Assembly: GCF_014280875.1 (NCBI RefSeq)
Contig: NZ_JACLAL010000004.1
Span: 372,001-436,000 of the forward strand
DNA from: Paenirhizobium daejeonense
GTDB lineage: Bacteria > Pseudomonadota > Alphaproteobacteria > Rhizobiales > Rhizobiaceae
Length of the DNA: 64,000 nt
Direction of reading: 5' to 3'
Of the stretch, positions 25,221-34,008 are shown piece by piece. How positions within the stretch are numbered: position 1 is the first letter of the stretch; each line of letters opens with the position of its first letter. Below the pieces are notes generated by a model that was not told where the DNA came from, made no database searches, and was given only the letters and a program-made list of their open reading frames with translations. A program made the translations under genes and the position numbers.

Positions 25221-25613
25221 ATGTTGCATCAGAACGAACAATCCACAGATCGTGACCCTTATGTGAAGGACACGCCGACGCTGATTGCCAGCGACAAGGT
25301 GGACGGTACGGCTGTCTACGGCTCCGACGGCAAGCGCATCGGCTCAATTCAGCGAATCATACTTGAGAAGCGGGGTGGTCGCGTCGCCTATGCCGTCCTG
25401 AGTTTCGGAGGCTTTCTCGGAATTGGCGACGAGTATTATCCGTTGCCGTGGGAAAAGCTGTCCTACGACGAGAATCTGGACGGATATCGTGTTGATCTGA
25501 CGAAGAAACAGATCGAGGGCGCCCCACGTTTTCGTGAAGACGAACGCGACTGGTATCGTGAAAACGGTCGTTCCGTTTATGAGTATTATGGTGTGCCGCC
25601 TTACTGGATGTAA
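25221..25613 (+). CDS. PRC-barrel domain protein
   Basis: 130 aa from the ATG with AAGGAGG upstream; the frame from 25101 is leader. A PRC-barrel fold spans about residues 20-95 (GTAVYGSDGKRIGSIQRIILEKRGGRVAYAVLSFGGFLGIGDEYYPLPW), followed by an acidic, tyrosine-rich tail ending YYGVPPYWM. Such small soluble proteins are abundant under stress in rhizobia, but their biochemical role is unknown. It is a single-gene unit: an EcfG-type promoter lies before it and a clear terminator after it. Confidence 0.85.
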   Translation: MLHQNEQSTDRDPYVKDTPTLIASDKVDGTAVYGSDGKRIGSIQRIILEKRGGRVAYAVLSFGGFLGIGDEYYPLPWEKLSYDENLDGYRVDLTKKQIEGAPRFREDERDWYRENGRSVYEYYGVPPYWM

Positions 25614-25629
25614 GGTCGCGTTGCCTCGG

Positions 25630-25655
25630 AAAGCCCCGCGAAAGCGGGGCTTTTT
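25630..25655 (+). terminator. Rho-independent terminator after the PRC-barrel gene
   Basis: AAGCCCCGC and GCGGGGCTT form a 9-bp GC-rich stem around the tetraloop GAAA, directly followed by a T-run, 17 bases after the stop. Confidence 0.85.
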
Positions 25656-25760
25656 GCATGTGTTGCACACAATGCATTTCCGGTTTTATTAAGGTTAAGA
25701 AAGTAACCACAACGCTTCGCGCAGGAGGTGCTTGGTTTACGTTTCGCAATGCGGTAAGTG

Positions 25761-25776
25761 TTAACCGGCGATTAAC
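25761..25776 (+). promoter_or_regulatory. CtrA-type binding site upstream of ugd
   Basis: TTAACCGGCGATTAAC is an exact TTAA-N7-TTAAC site, 123 bases before the ugd start. It would place UDP-glucuronate synthesis, hence acidic surface polysaccharides, under cell-cycle control. Occupancy by CtrA is a prediction. Confidence 0.5.
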
Positions 25777-25898
25777 ATTTCTGAGTATCGGTCAGCGGAA
25801 TGGCCTGTTCTTCGCAAGTCCGTTTGCCGGGTCTCCCAAGTCGGCGCAACGGGAAGGCGAGCTGACTGTTCCCCACAAAAAATCGAGTGGAGTCTGTT

Positions 25899-27209
25899 GT
25901 GCGCATAGCGATTATTGGTACCGGTTATGTCGGCCTGGTCTCGGGCGTCTGCCTTTCTGATTTCGGCCATGATGTTGTCTGTATCGACAAGGTCGAAGAA
26001 AAAATCTCGATGCTCAATAGCGGCAAGGTGCCGATTTTCGAGCCGGGTCTTGAAGAACTCATCCAGAAAAACGTTGCTGCAGGACGCTTGAGCTTCACCA
26101 CGGATCTCGCAGGTCCGGTTGGTGACGCAGATGTCGTCTTCCTCGCCGTTGGTACGCCGTCGCGCAAGAGCGATGGCCATGCCGATCTGGCCTATGTCTT
26201 CGCCGCTGCGCGTGAAATCGCCCGGTCCGTGAAGGACTTCACGGTCGTCGTCACAAAGTCGACGGTGCCGGTTGGAACGGGCGATCAGCTCGAGCGCATT
26301 ATTGCCGAAGAAAATCCGGATGCCGACGTCGCTGTCGTGTCCAACCCGGAATTCCTCCGCGAAGGTGCCGCGATCGAAGACTTCATGGCTCCCGACCGTG
26401 TCGTTGTCGGTATGAACGATGATCGCGCCAGGGACATCATGGCCAAGGTCTATGCGGCCCTCGATCCTCAGAAGCATCCGGTTCTCTTCACCTCGCGGCG
26501 CACTGCGGAACTGACAAAGTATGCCGCAAACGCCTTCCTGGCGCTGAAGCTTGCCTACATCAACGAGATCGCCGACCTTTGCGAACAGGTCGGTGCGAAC
26601 GTTCAGGACGTGTCGAAGGGTATGGGCCTCGACAGCCGTATCGGTCAGAAGTTCCTCAATGCCGGTCCCGGTTATGGCGGTTCGTGCTTCCCGAAGGACA
26701 CGCTTGCTCTCGTCAAGACTGCACAGGATCATAACAGCCCGATCCGTCTCATCGAGACCATCGTGGGCATCAACGAAACCCGTAAGCGCGCCATGGCTCG
26801 CAAGATCGAGCGTGCGCTTGAAGGCGACATTCGAGGCAAGACCATCGGCATCCTCGGCTTGACCTTCAAGCCGGATACCGACGACATCCGCGAATCGCCG
26901 GCTCTTGCCATCGTCCAGGCGCTTCTGGACAAGGGTGCCGTTCTGCAGGCCTACGACCCGGAAGGCATGCCCGCCGCGCGCGGCATGATGCCGGAGATCA
27001 GCTATCGCGACGGCGTCGACGAAGTGGCCAAGGATGCGGACGCCCTGGTTATCATCACCGAGTGGAAGCATTTCCGCGCGCTAGACTTCGACAAGCTGAA
27101 GTCCCTGATGAAGCAGCCGGTCCTGATCGACCTGCGCAACGTCTACGTACCGTCCCAACCGCTGAGCCACGGCTTCGTCTACGACAGCGTTGGTCGTGCG
27201 GACTATTGA
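25899..27209 (+). CDS. rkpK: UDP-glucose 6-dehydrogenase
   Basis: 436 aa from the GTG at 25899, which gives the family start MRIAIIGTGYVGL and has TGGAG 6 bases upstream; an in-frame GTG at 25887 is the alternative. The NAD-binding GTGYVG is at 7-12 and the catalytic cysteine is Cys263 in GGSCFPKDT. It oxidises UDP-glucose to UDP-glucuronate for lipopolysaccharide and capsular polysaccharides; the S. meliloti homologue is RkpK (generic symbol ugd). A CtrA-type site lies upstream and a terminator downstream. Confidence 0.92.
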   Translation: MRIAIIGTGYVGLVSGVCLSDFGHDVVCIDKVEEKISMLNSGKVPIFEPGLEELIQKNVAAGRLSFTTDLAGPVGDADVVFLAVGTPSRKSDGHADLAYVFAAAREIARSVKDFTVVVTKSTVPVGTGDQLERIIAEENPDADVAVVSNPEFLREGAAIEDFMAPDRVVVGMNDDRARDIMAKVYAALDPQKHPVLFTSRRTAELTKYAANAFLALKLAYINEIADLCEQVGANVQDVSKGMGLDSRIGQKFLNAGPGYGGSCFPKDTLALVKTAQDHNSPIRLIETIVGINETRKRAMARKIERALEGDIRGKTIGILGLTFKPDTDDIRESPALAIVQALLDKGAVLQAYDPEGMPAARGMMPEISYRDGVDEVAKDADALVIITEWKHFRALDFDKLKSLMKQPVLIDLRNVYVPSQPLSHGFVYDSVGRADY

Positions 27210-27271
27210 TGACGCGGGGCTGTCGGTGGGAGCTTGAAGCCTCCAGCCGGTAACCTGTTGGAATTTTGGGA

Positions 27272-27304
27272 AAAGGGGTGCCGAACATGCCGGCGCCCCT
27301 TTTT
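27272..27304 (+). terminator. Terminator after ugd/rkpK
   Basis: AAAGGGGTGCCG pairs with CGGCGCCCCTTT (one T/G wobble) and a run of T follows. It ends the single-gene rkpK transcript. Confidence 0.75.
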
Positions 27305-27439
27305 CATTCGCCGAGGCTGACGATCCCCCTATGCAGTGATCAGCTTACTCGCAGTCGATCCGGCCGGAACGGCCGAGCGCGAAAGCGTCATCGAAAGATG
27401 CAGCCGCTCGGTATGAAATTTTGCTGATTTTTGATGAAA

Positions 27440-27515
27440 TGGTGCCGCTTACGTGACTCGAACACGTGACCCCGTCATTACGAATGACGTGCTCTACCAA
27501 CTGAGCTAAAGCGGC
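27440..27515 (-). tRNA. tRNA-Thr (anticodon CGT), CCA encoded
   Basis: Read on the minus strand: acceptor arms GCCGCTT/AAGCGGC, D-arm GCTC...GAGC, anticodon stem CGTCA/TGACG around the loop TTCGTAA (anticodon CGU, reading ACG), T-arm ACGTG/CACGT with TTCGAGT loop, discriminator A and an encoded CCA. All stems pair. The gene stands alone between rkpK and the nitronate-monooxygenase-like gene. Confidence 0.95.
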
Positions 27516-27654
27516 CCGCACGCAATCTGCATGTCTGCGGTTGCGGCATGTCGGCGCTGATACAGGCATCGCGTCGGAATTTCAAGCGGGGAAATCGGCA
27601 GTATTGCGGTTTTCCTTGGGATCATCGCAACACTGCCGCTCTGGATGGTGCCTG

Positions 27655-28614
27655 TCAGAGCGAAAGGCGGGCGCGGGCCGCCTTGTATTCGTTTTCCAGC
27701 CGGTCGATGACCTTTGCCACGGGTTCGACTGCTTTGACCGCGCCGATGCCCTGGCCGCAGCCCCAGATATCCTTCCAGGCCTTGGCGCCGGTCGTGGCTT
27801 TGTCGAAATCCATCTTGGACGGGTCGGCTTCCGGCAGGTTGTCCGGATCCATGCCGGCGGCGATGATCGAGGGCTTCAGGTAGTTTCCGTGTATGCCGGT
27901 GAAATAGTTGGAGTAGACGATGTCGCTGGCATGGGCGTCCACGATCGCCTGCTTGTAGGCGTCGCTGGCGCGAGCCTCCGTGGTGGCGATGAAGGGCGAG
28001 CCGATATAGGCCATGTCCGCGCCCATCGCCTGGGCCGCCAGAATACCCCCACCGGTGGAGATCGCGCCGGCCAGCAACAACGGGCCGTCGAACCATTCGC
28101 GAATTTCCTGCACCAGTGCGAAGGGTGAAAGCGTACCGGCATGTCCTCCTGCGCCGGTCGCAACTGCGATCAGCCCGTCTGCGCCCTTGCGGATGGCCGA
28201 ATTGGCATGCCGATTGTTGATGACGTCGTGAAGCACGATCCCGCCATAGGAATGCACGGCCGCATTCACTTCCGGCACGGCGCCGAGCGAGGAGATGACG
28301 ATCGGTACCTTGTATTTCACACAGAGCATCAGGTCGTGCTCAAGACGCCTGTTGGAGGTATGAACGATCTGGTTGACCGCGAAAGGTGCTGCCGGGTGAT
28401 CCGGGTTCTGTGCATTATGGGAGGCGAGCTCTTCGGTAATCTGTGCCAGCCATTCGTCGAGTTGGGCTTCCGGCCGGGCGTTCAGCGCCGGAAAGGCGCC
28501 GACAATGCCGGCCTTGCATTGCGCAAGCGTCAGCTCCGGATGAGAAATGATAAAGAGCGGCGAGGCGACCACCGGAAGCCTCAGATTTTCGGACAGAACT
28601 GGCGGAAGCGCCAT
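27655..28614 (-). CDS. Nitronate monooxygenase-like FMN protein
   Basis: 319 aa from the ATG with GGGAGGT upstream. It is a TIM-barrel flavoprotein of the 2-nitropropane dioxygenase/NMO group: PVVASPLFIISHPELTLAQCKAGIVGAFPALNAR at the N-terminus, VATGAGGHAGT and LAGAISTGGG in the FMN phosphate-binding region. These enzymes oxidise nitronates, but related proteins are enoyl reductases and many have unknown substrates. The palindromic site at 28635-28650 resembles that before fadD, suggesting shared control with acyl-CoA catabolism. Confidence 0.8.
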   Translation of the reverse strand: MALPPVLSENLRLPVVASPLFIISHPELTLAQCKAGIVGAFPALNARPEAQLDEWLAQITEELASHNAQNPDHPAAPFAVNQIVHTSNRRLEHDLMLCVKYKVPIVISSLGAVPEVNAAVHSYGGIVLHDVINNRHANSAIRKGADGLIAVATGAGGHAGTLSPFALVQEIREWFDGPLLLAGAISTGGGILAAQAMGADMAYIGSPFIATTEARASDAYKQAIVDAHASDIVYSNYFTGIHGNYLKPSIIAAGMDPDNLPEADPSKMDFDKATTGAKAWKDIWGCGQGIGAVKAVEPVAKVIDRLENEYKAARARLSL

Positions 28615-28916
28615 GGTTACCTCCCGGTATGACGTTTACGAAAACGTCAATTTTCTATCAGAGACGACAGGTGAGGAAAAGGGCATCCACGTTCGACAGG
28701 CACATTCGTCGCAATCCCGTGTTGCCGTAGAAACACCCGTAAGGGCCGGCCGCCAAACGGTTTGCGTTCTTTTTCACTTCTTTCCGTCCATTGATTTCTG
28801 CCAGGTATCGGTGGGAAGCGAAGGGGCGGGGCTTGCAGATCGGCTAAGCAGCCGTTACCGAATCGTTAAGAACGGGTCTTGGCGGCATCGTGCCGCCTGA
28901 AGGAGCAGAATAGCCA
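28615..28916. other. Divergent control region, nitronate-monooxygenase-like gene / membrane protein gene
   Basis: About 300 bases without a gene. It contains the operator candidate at 28635-28650 near the minus-strand gene. Near the plus-strand gene are a near-CtrA sequence (TTAC-CGAATCG-TTAA, 28854-28868) and a small perfect hairpin (GGCGGCA/TGCCGCC, 28881-28897). Nothing else stands out. Confidence 0.4.
28635..28650 (-). promoter_or_regulatory. Operator candidate before the nitronate-monooxygenase-like gene
   Basis: On the gene strand TTGACGTTTTCGTAAA, 21 bp before the start codon; the flanks extend it to a longer palindrome with arms GACGTTT/AAACGTC. It agrees at 13 of 16 positions with the site before fadD. 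Confidence 0.4.
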
Positions 28917-30137
28917 GTGAACGGATTGGAAACAGCCATCAGAAACGCTCTCGAGCGGTCGGATCGCACCAATGCGGAAACCCGTGCCCGCATCTATCAA
29001 TCGGCGCGTCAGGCGCTCGAAAGCGGACTGCGCAAGCAGAACGTCAACGATCCTGAAACTGTCGCCTATCAGCGTCACCGTCTGGAAACGGTTATCCACG
29101 CCATCGAACTCGAGGAACGTGCTCGTGTCGATGTGCAGGTTGTGCCGCCGGTTCCGGCTCCTTCCGGCCCGGTACCTCCGGTGGCAGCGCCGGTGCAGGC
29201 GTCGCCCGCGCCAGCATCTCCCGCATCGCGCGGCGGTATGCGCGAGGAACCGAGTTTCGCAGAACCTCCCGCGGCCGTGCGCCACACGGAGGAGCGGCGT
29301 GTAGCCGAGCCTTCCTTCGATGTGGAAGCCCCTTCGCGGGAAGCCGATCCCTGGCTCGATGATCCGTCGGATCGCATTGAACCAGAACCGGAAATCAGGG
29401 CCGGTGAGGCGTCGGAACGCGATCATGGTCTCAACCTTGATGTACGCCCCGAAGCCGTCGTGCGCCGCCGTGCTCGGCGCGGGTTTTATTCTCGGCTCTT
29501 CATTTCTCTCACCCTGCTTGCGTTTCTCGGCATGGGCGTGTGGTGGGTCTATACCTCCGGGGTCCTGCTGACCGCTGCCGAGCGGGATACCAGCGTACCG
29601 AATCCTCCGCCCCATGCGGAAGCCGAGGATTTCGATGAACCTCAGAGAACCCAGGAACCGAAGGCGCTCGATGCCCGCAGCGGCTTCTCCGACGACTGGA
29701 TCGAGATTTTCGATCCGAAGCAGATTTCCGCAATCCGTCCCCGCAGCAACGCTCTCGTCGATGTCGTCAACGCCAGCGACGGCACCGCGGTGCGGGTAGT
29801 GTCGCGTAGCGGCGACGCTGATGGCAGCGTGGAAATCACCGTGCCGCCCGAGGTTCTAAGGGAAATGGCGGGGCGCACCTCGACCATTGCCCTTACCCTG
29901 CAGTCGGCGGACGACAAGCAGGTTCAGCTATCGGTATCCTGTGATTTCGATCGGATGGGAGATTGTGCCCGCCATCGCTTCACGGCCAATCCCGAAAAAA
30001 CGGACGCCCTGTTTCGTGTATCGTTCGAGCGCGCCATGGCGCCCGGCACACCCGGTCGTCTGGTTCTGAACGGCGATCTGGCCGGCACGGGCCGCGGCAT
30101 CAATCTCTACTCGGTGCGTGTCTTGCCAGGAGAGTGA
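28917..30137 (+). CDS. Conserved membrane protein of unknown function
   Basis: 406 aa from a GTG, with AGGAG about 11 bases upstream. Three parts are visible: a basic helical N-terminus (1-70: SARQALESGLRKQ, YQRHRLETVIHAIE), a long proline/glutamate-rich region (about 75-180) and a single membrane helix at about 191-213, preceded by a basic stretch RRRARRG. A C-terminal domain of about 160 residues follows, presumably periplasmic, with a beta-rich composition. It has one-pass, cytoplasm-in topology. I do not recognise a characterised family, although the pattern is common among hypothetical proteins of Rhizobiaceae. The next gene is convergent. Confidence 0.7.
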   Translation: MNGLETAIRNALERSDRTNAETRARIYQSARQALESGLRKQNVNDPETVAYQRHRLETVIHAIELEERARVDVQVVPPVPAPSGPVPPVAAPVQASPAPASPASRGGMREEPSFAEPPAAVRHTEERRVAEPSFDVEAPSREADPWLDDPSDRIEPEPEIRAGEASERDHGLNLDVRPEAVVRRRARRGFYSRLFISLTLLAFLGMGVWWVYTSGVLLTAAERDTSVPNPPPHAEAEDFDEPQRTQEPKALDARSGFSDDWIEIFDPKQISAIRPRSNALVDVVNASDGTAVRVVSRSGDADGSVEITVPPEVLREMAGRTSTIALTLQSADDKQVQLSVSCDFDRMGDCARHRFTANPEKTDALFRVSFERAMAPGTPGRLVLNGDLAGTGRGINLYSVRVLPGE

Positions 30138-30186
30138 TGCCGGCTGTTGGGGGCCTTCAATGTAGCCTTGAAAGCCTTGAGGAAGG

Positions 30187-31074
30187 TTACTTCTTCGACA
30201 GAAAGTCCGGGCCGGAGCCTATGATCTTGTGGTCGATCTTGCCGATCTTGCTCTCATCCTTGCCCTCGTAGTCGATCGACAGCAGGATGTGGCGAATGAC
30301 GTTGAGGCGTGCGCGGCGTTTGTCATTGGCCTTGACGATGGTCCATGGCGCGTGGTCCGTGTGGGTTTCCTTGAGCATGCGGTCGCGCTTTTCGGTATAG
30401 TCATCCCACTTGTTGAGGGCGGCGATATCCATCGGTGAAAGCTTCCAGAGCTTCAGCGGATCATGTCGGCGGTCGTGGAAGCGCTCGAGCTGCATTTTGC
30501 GGCCGATATTCAGCCAGAACTTGAAAAAGTGAATGCCATCCTGCTCGATCAGCTTCTCGACGCGTGGAGCCTGTTTCAGGAAGTCCTCGTACTGTTCCTT
30601 GGTGCAGAAGCCCATGACGGGTTCCACGCCCGCCCGGTTGTACCAGGAGCGGTCGAACATTACGAATTCCCCGCTTGTCGGGAAATGTGAGACATAGCGC
30701 TGGAAATACCATTGGCCGCGCTCGGTCTCGGTCGGCTTCGTCAGGGCAACGACCCGGGCGGAGCGGGGATTCATGTAGGCGAGCGTGGCGTGTATCGTGC
30801 CGCCCTTGCCGGCCGCGTCCCGGCCCTCGAGCAGGGCCATGACCCGCTTGCCCGTCTTCTGTTGCCAGAATTGCAGCTTTACCAGCTCGATCTGAACCTT
30901 CTCGAGTTCGTCCTCGTACTGCGCCTCGTCCATCTTCTTGTCATAAGGGAAATCGTCGGATGCGAGGGATTCATTGTTGATCCACTTGGGTAGCTTGGGG
31001 TCGTCGATGTCGAAGATGCGGCTCTGTCCGTCGATGACCAGTGTGACGGCGCGGCTTTCCTGTCCTGTTTCCAT
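30187..31074 (-). CDS. ppk2: Polyphosphate kinase 2
   Basis: 295 aa from the ATG at 31074; the frame extends 69 codons further upstream without family similarity. PPK2 core: Walker [11 protein letters not shown] (83-92), the lid region [23 protein letters not shown] segment and Walker [18 protein letters not shown]. These enzymes transfer phosphate between polyphosphate and nucleotides, usually making GTP or ATP from NDP; an S. meliloti homologue is known. It stands divergent to phoR and the pst operon, fitting a phosphate-metabolism neighbourhood, but I see no Pho box before it. Confidence 0.9.
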   Translation of the reverse strand: METGQESRAVTLVIDGQSRIFDIDDPKLPKWINNESLASDDFPYDKKMDEAQYEDELEKVQIELVKLQFWQQKTGKRVMALLEGRDAAGKGGTIHATLAYMNPRSARVVALTKPTETERGQWYFQRYVSHFPTSGEFVMFDRSWYNRAGVEPVMGFCTKEQYEDFLKQAPRVEKLIEQDGIHFFKFWLNIGRKMQLERFHDRRHDPLKLWKLSPMDIAALNKWDDYTEKRDRMLKETHTDHAPWTIVKANDKRRARLNVIRHILLSIDYEGKDESKIGKIDHKIIGSGPDFLSKK

Positions 31075-31303
31075 GTCTTCTCCACTCCCGATTCTGCGAC
31101 GATATCTTTTCGATCCTGCAAAGGGGGCATATTTGGCACACTGTTTCAAGATCTTGCGGAAATATGCGTGCTGTTGCGGAATGCCACCGTCAGGCATGGG
31201 GATAACAGGGGCGAATGATGGCAAGCCTCGCATAGATCTGTCATGAATCGGCGATATCACGGCTGTTTGACGATCGGGCATGCACTCATCAGGCGAGGTT
31301 TCA

Positions 31304-32563
31304 GTGGCAGAAGGTTCATTCGAGTGGAGCAGGCTTTTGCGGCGGATCCGATCCGGTGGGGCATACCTGCTGGCTGCATGTCTGATTTCTCTCGCCGCCT
31401 ATCTCTCCGGTGCCGACCCCGTATTCTCCGTCATTCTCTTCGTCCTCAGTGTTCTTGCAATTCTGGTGCAGCAGGGTGACGAGCAGGCGGGGGAACCGCT
31501 TGCGGTCCTGCCGGAGGTCGTTGCGAACGATGACGGGGAGCCGATTTTTCCCACCATCCTGTCAACGTTGCAGGCGCTGGACCTACCGGTCTTCGTCATT
31601 GGTCGGGACGGCATGCTGCGCGGTCAGAATTACTCCGCGCAAAAGGTCTTCGGTGAGCTTTCCCCCGGTCAGCACATTTCCGCGCGCTGGCGCTCCCCGA
31701 GCATTCTCGACATGGTGCGCGAGACGATTGCCACAGATGAGCCGAACCAGATAGAGCATTCCGAGCGGCTGCCATCCGAACGGGTCTATATCGTACGCAT
31801 CGCGCCGGTGCCGATTTCCGAAGAGAGAGGCGATGAGGCACTGTTTCTTCTGTCGTTCAGGGATATCTCGGAACTGAGGCGGCTGGACCGCATGCGCAGC
31901 GACTTCGTCGCCAATGCCAGCCACGAACTGCGCACGCCGCTCGCGTCACTGCGCGGGTTCATCGAAACGATGCAAGGACCGGCACGCGCAGATCCGAAAG
32001 CGCAGGAGCGCTTTCTCGCCATCATGCTGGATCAGGCCAACCGGATGAGCCGTTTGGTGGATGACCTTCTGTCGCTCTCCCGTCTCGAACTCAAGGCGCA
32101 TCTCGCACCCGACCAGAAGGTCGACCTCGTGCCCGTGATCGGGCATGTACGGGATTCCCTTGCTCCCCTGGCCAAGGATCTTGAGGTCGATATCCGTCTC
32201 CATCTGCCGGAGGAGAAGGCGGAGGTTCTGGGCGACCGCGACGAACTCGTCCAGGTTTTCGAGAACCTCATCGAAAACGCCTGCAAGTATGGACAGGAGG
32301 GCCACGTCGTCGATGTCTATGTCCGTAACCCGCCGGGTGGCCCAGTGGAGGTCAGTGTGCTGGATTTCGGCCCCGGCATCCCCGCTGAACACGTCCCGCG
32401 ACTGACCGAACGGTTCTATCGTGTCAGCGTGGCGGACAGCCGTTCCAAGAAGGGAACCGGGCTCGGCCTTGCGATCGTCAAGCACATCCTGACCCGGCAT
32501 CGTGCTCGACTGATCGTCAAGTCGGCCGTGGGTGTGGGAACGGAGTTCACCGTCCGCTTCTGA
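31304..32563 (+). CDS. phoR: Phosphate regulon sensor histidine kinase
   Basis: 419 aa from the GTG at 31304, chosen because GGCGAGG stands 5 bases before it; an in-frame ATG at 31280 has a poor ribosome site. Two hydrophobic segments near the N-terminus (about 18-36 and 38-56) are followed by a PAS-like region (about 85-190), HisKA with His207 ([10 protein letters not shown]) and a HATPase domain (N-box [22 protein letters not shown]). PhoR phosphorylates PhoB under phosphate limitation and is held in check by PstSCAB-PhoU, all encoded just downstream. Confidence 0.9.
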   Translation: MAEGSFEWSRLLRRIRSGGAYLLAACLISLAAYLSGADPVFSVILFVLSVLAILVQQGDEQAGEPLAVLPEVVANDDGEPIFPTILSTLQALDLPVFVIGRDGMLRGQNYSAQKVFGELSPGQHISARWRSPSILDMVRETIATDEPNQIEHSERLPSERVYIVRIAPVPISEERGDEALFLLSFRDISELRRLDRMRSDFVANASHELRTPLASLRGFIETMQGPARADPKAQERFLAIMLDQANRMSRLVDDLLSLSRLELKAHLAPDQKVDLVPVIGHVRDSLAPLAKDLEVDIRLHLPEEKAEVLGDRDELVQVFENLIENACKYGQEGHVVDVYVRNPPGGPVEVSVLDFGPGIPAEHVPRLTERFYRVSVADSRSKKGTGLGLAIVKHILTRHRARLIVKSAVGVGTEFTVRF

Positions 32564-32677
32564 CGGGTTTTTCGCCTTTGGCGCTCTCAGGGGCTGAAAT
32601 GTTGCAGCGTTTGTAACAAAACCTGCACAGACGACTGTTTTGTTTTGAAAAAACCATTAAATTTCAAGTATTTGATG

Positions 32678-32706
32678 TGTCATAAATGTTTCACCGTACT
32701 GACATA
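32678..32706 (+). promoter_or_regulatory. Pho box (three PhoB repeats) of the pst operon
   Basis: TGTCATA, TTTCACC and TGACATA follow each other with exact 11-bp periodicity (32678, 32689, 32700), the layout of tandem PhoB half-sites. A -10-like TAATAA lies 21 bases further (32728-32733), and the pstS start is at 32811. Confidence 0.75.
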
Positions 32707-32810
32707 AAAGGGTGAGTGAACAGGGGCTAATAAGGGCCTGCCGATCACGACGACAATGAGTGCCGTTGGCGGTCGCATCGACACACAAGCCCACTGACGG
32801 GAGATTTTGT

Positions 32811-33836
32811 ATGAACATCCTCAAGCTTTCGGTTGCAGCTCTGGTTGCCTCTGTCGCCTTTGCTGGCGCTGCTGCTGCCCGCGACCAGGTCCAGATCGCC
32901 GGCTCCTCGACCGTTCTGCCGTACGCAAAGATCGTCGCTGAAACCTTCGGCGAGACCTTCTCCAACTTCAAGACCCCGGTCGTTGAATCCGGCGGCACCG
33001 GCGCTGGCCTGAAGGAATTCTGCAAGGGCGTCGGCCCTGACACCATCGACATCGCCAACGCTTCGCGCAAGATCAAGGACGACGAAGCTGAAGCTTGCAA
33101 GGCCGCTGGCGTAACCGACTTCCAGGAAGTCAAGTTCGGCTACGACGGTATCGTCTTCGCTGTCGATGCTTCCAACAAGGACCTCGCCCTGACCCCGTCC
33201 GACCTGTATCAGGCTCTGGCGGCGGAAGTCGTCGTCGACGGTAAGCTGGTTGCCAACCCCTACAAGAAGTGGTCGGAAATCAACAAGGACCTGCCGGACG
33301 CTGAAATCGCTGCTTTCATCCCAGGCGAAAAGCACGGCACCCGTGAAGTCTTCGAAGAGAAGATCATGACCCACGGCTGCAAGGACACCAAGGCCCTCGA
33401 CGTTATCAAGACCCTGGTTGACGAGAAGACCGCTCCGAAGAAGTGTGTTGCTGTTCGCAAGGACGGCAAGGCTGTCGACATCGACGGCGACTACACTGAA
33501 ACGCTCGCTCGTATCGACGCCAACAAGACCGCTATCGGCGTGTTCGGCCTGTCCTTCTACGAAAACAACGCCGACAAGCTGAAGGTTGCCACCATCAGCG
33601 GCATCAAGCCGAGCGTTGAAACCGTAGCTTCCGGCGAATATCCGGTTTCCCGCCCGCTGTACTTCTACGTCAAGAAGGCTCACCTGGGCGTTATTCCGGG
33701 CCTGAAGGAATACGTTGAATTCTTCCTCGACGACCAGATGGTTGGCCCGGACGGCCCGCTCGCTGCTTATGGCCTCGTCCCGGCTCCGGACGCAGAGCGT
33801 GAAGCCGCTCGCGCCAAGTTCGCCGAAGGCAAGTAA
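32811..33836 (+). CDS. pstS: Phosphate ABC transporter, periplasmic binding protein
   Basis: 341 aa from the ATG with GGGAG 7 bases upstream. A signal peptide spans residues 1-23 (cleavage after GAAAA). The phosphate-binding signature QIAGSSTVLPYAK follows directly, and SGGTGAGLKEF and KHGTREVFEE provide further phosphate ligands. Codon use is strongly biased to C-ending codons, as for a highly expressed protein. A Pho box precedes it and a long hairpin follows, before pstC. Confidence 0.93.
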   Translation: MNILKLSVAALVASVAFAGAAAARDQVQIAGSSTVLPYAKIVAETFGETFSNFKTPVVESGGTGAGLKEFCKGVGPDTIDIANASRKIKDDEAEACKAAGVTDFQEVKFGYDGIVFAVDASNKDLALTPSDLYQALAAEVVVDGKLVANPYKKWSEINKDLPDAEIAAFIPGEKHGTREVFEEKIMTHGCKDTKALDVIKTLVDEKTAPKKCVAVRKDGKAVDIDGDYTETLARIDANKTAIGVFGLSFYENNADKLKVATISGIKPSVETVASGEYPVSRPLYFYVKKAHLGVIPGLKEYVEFFLDDQMVGPDGPLAAYGLVPAPDAEREAARAKFAEGK

Positions 33837-33844
33837 TCAATGGC

Positions 33845-33872
33845 GCCGGCGCGGCGATTTCGTCGCGCCGGC
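33845..33872 (+). terminator. Hairpin between pstS and pstC
   Basis: GCCGGCGCG pairs with CGCGCCGGC, and the inner CGA/TCG extends the stem across one G/T position. No T-run follows. It probably stabilises the pstS message or reduces read-through, giving more PstS than membrane subunits, as after frcB. Confidence 0.6.
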
Positions 33873-34008
33873 TTCCTGCATGAGAATATTGTGGCCGTCC
33901 CGCTAATGCTCCGGCCCTGGCTTTTAGCCCATTTTTAAGTCGTGATCAGGTGAAACTTCGAGCAACGGATGCATGGCAGGTCAGACCTGCAGATCCGGGG
34001 AAGTGACG

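Noticed and set aside
27345..27569. A short minus-strand protein across tRNA-Thr
   Set aside because: It is a frame reading through the tRNA gene and has no support.
28854..28868. TTAC-CGAATCG-TTAA before the membrane protein gene as a CtrA site
   Set aside because: One mismatch in the first half-site; kept only as a remark.
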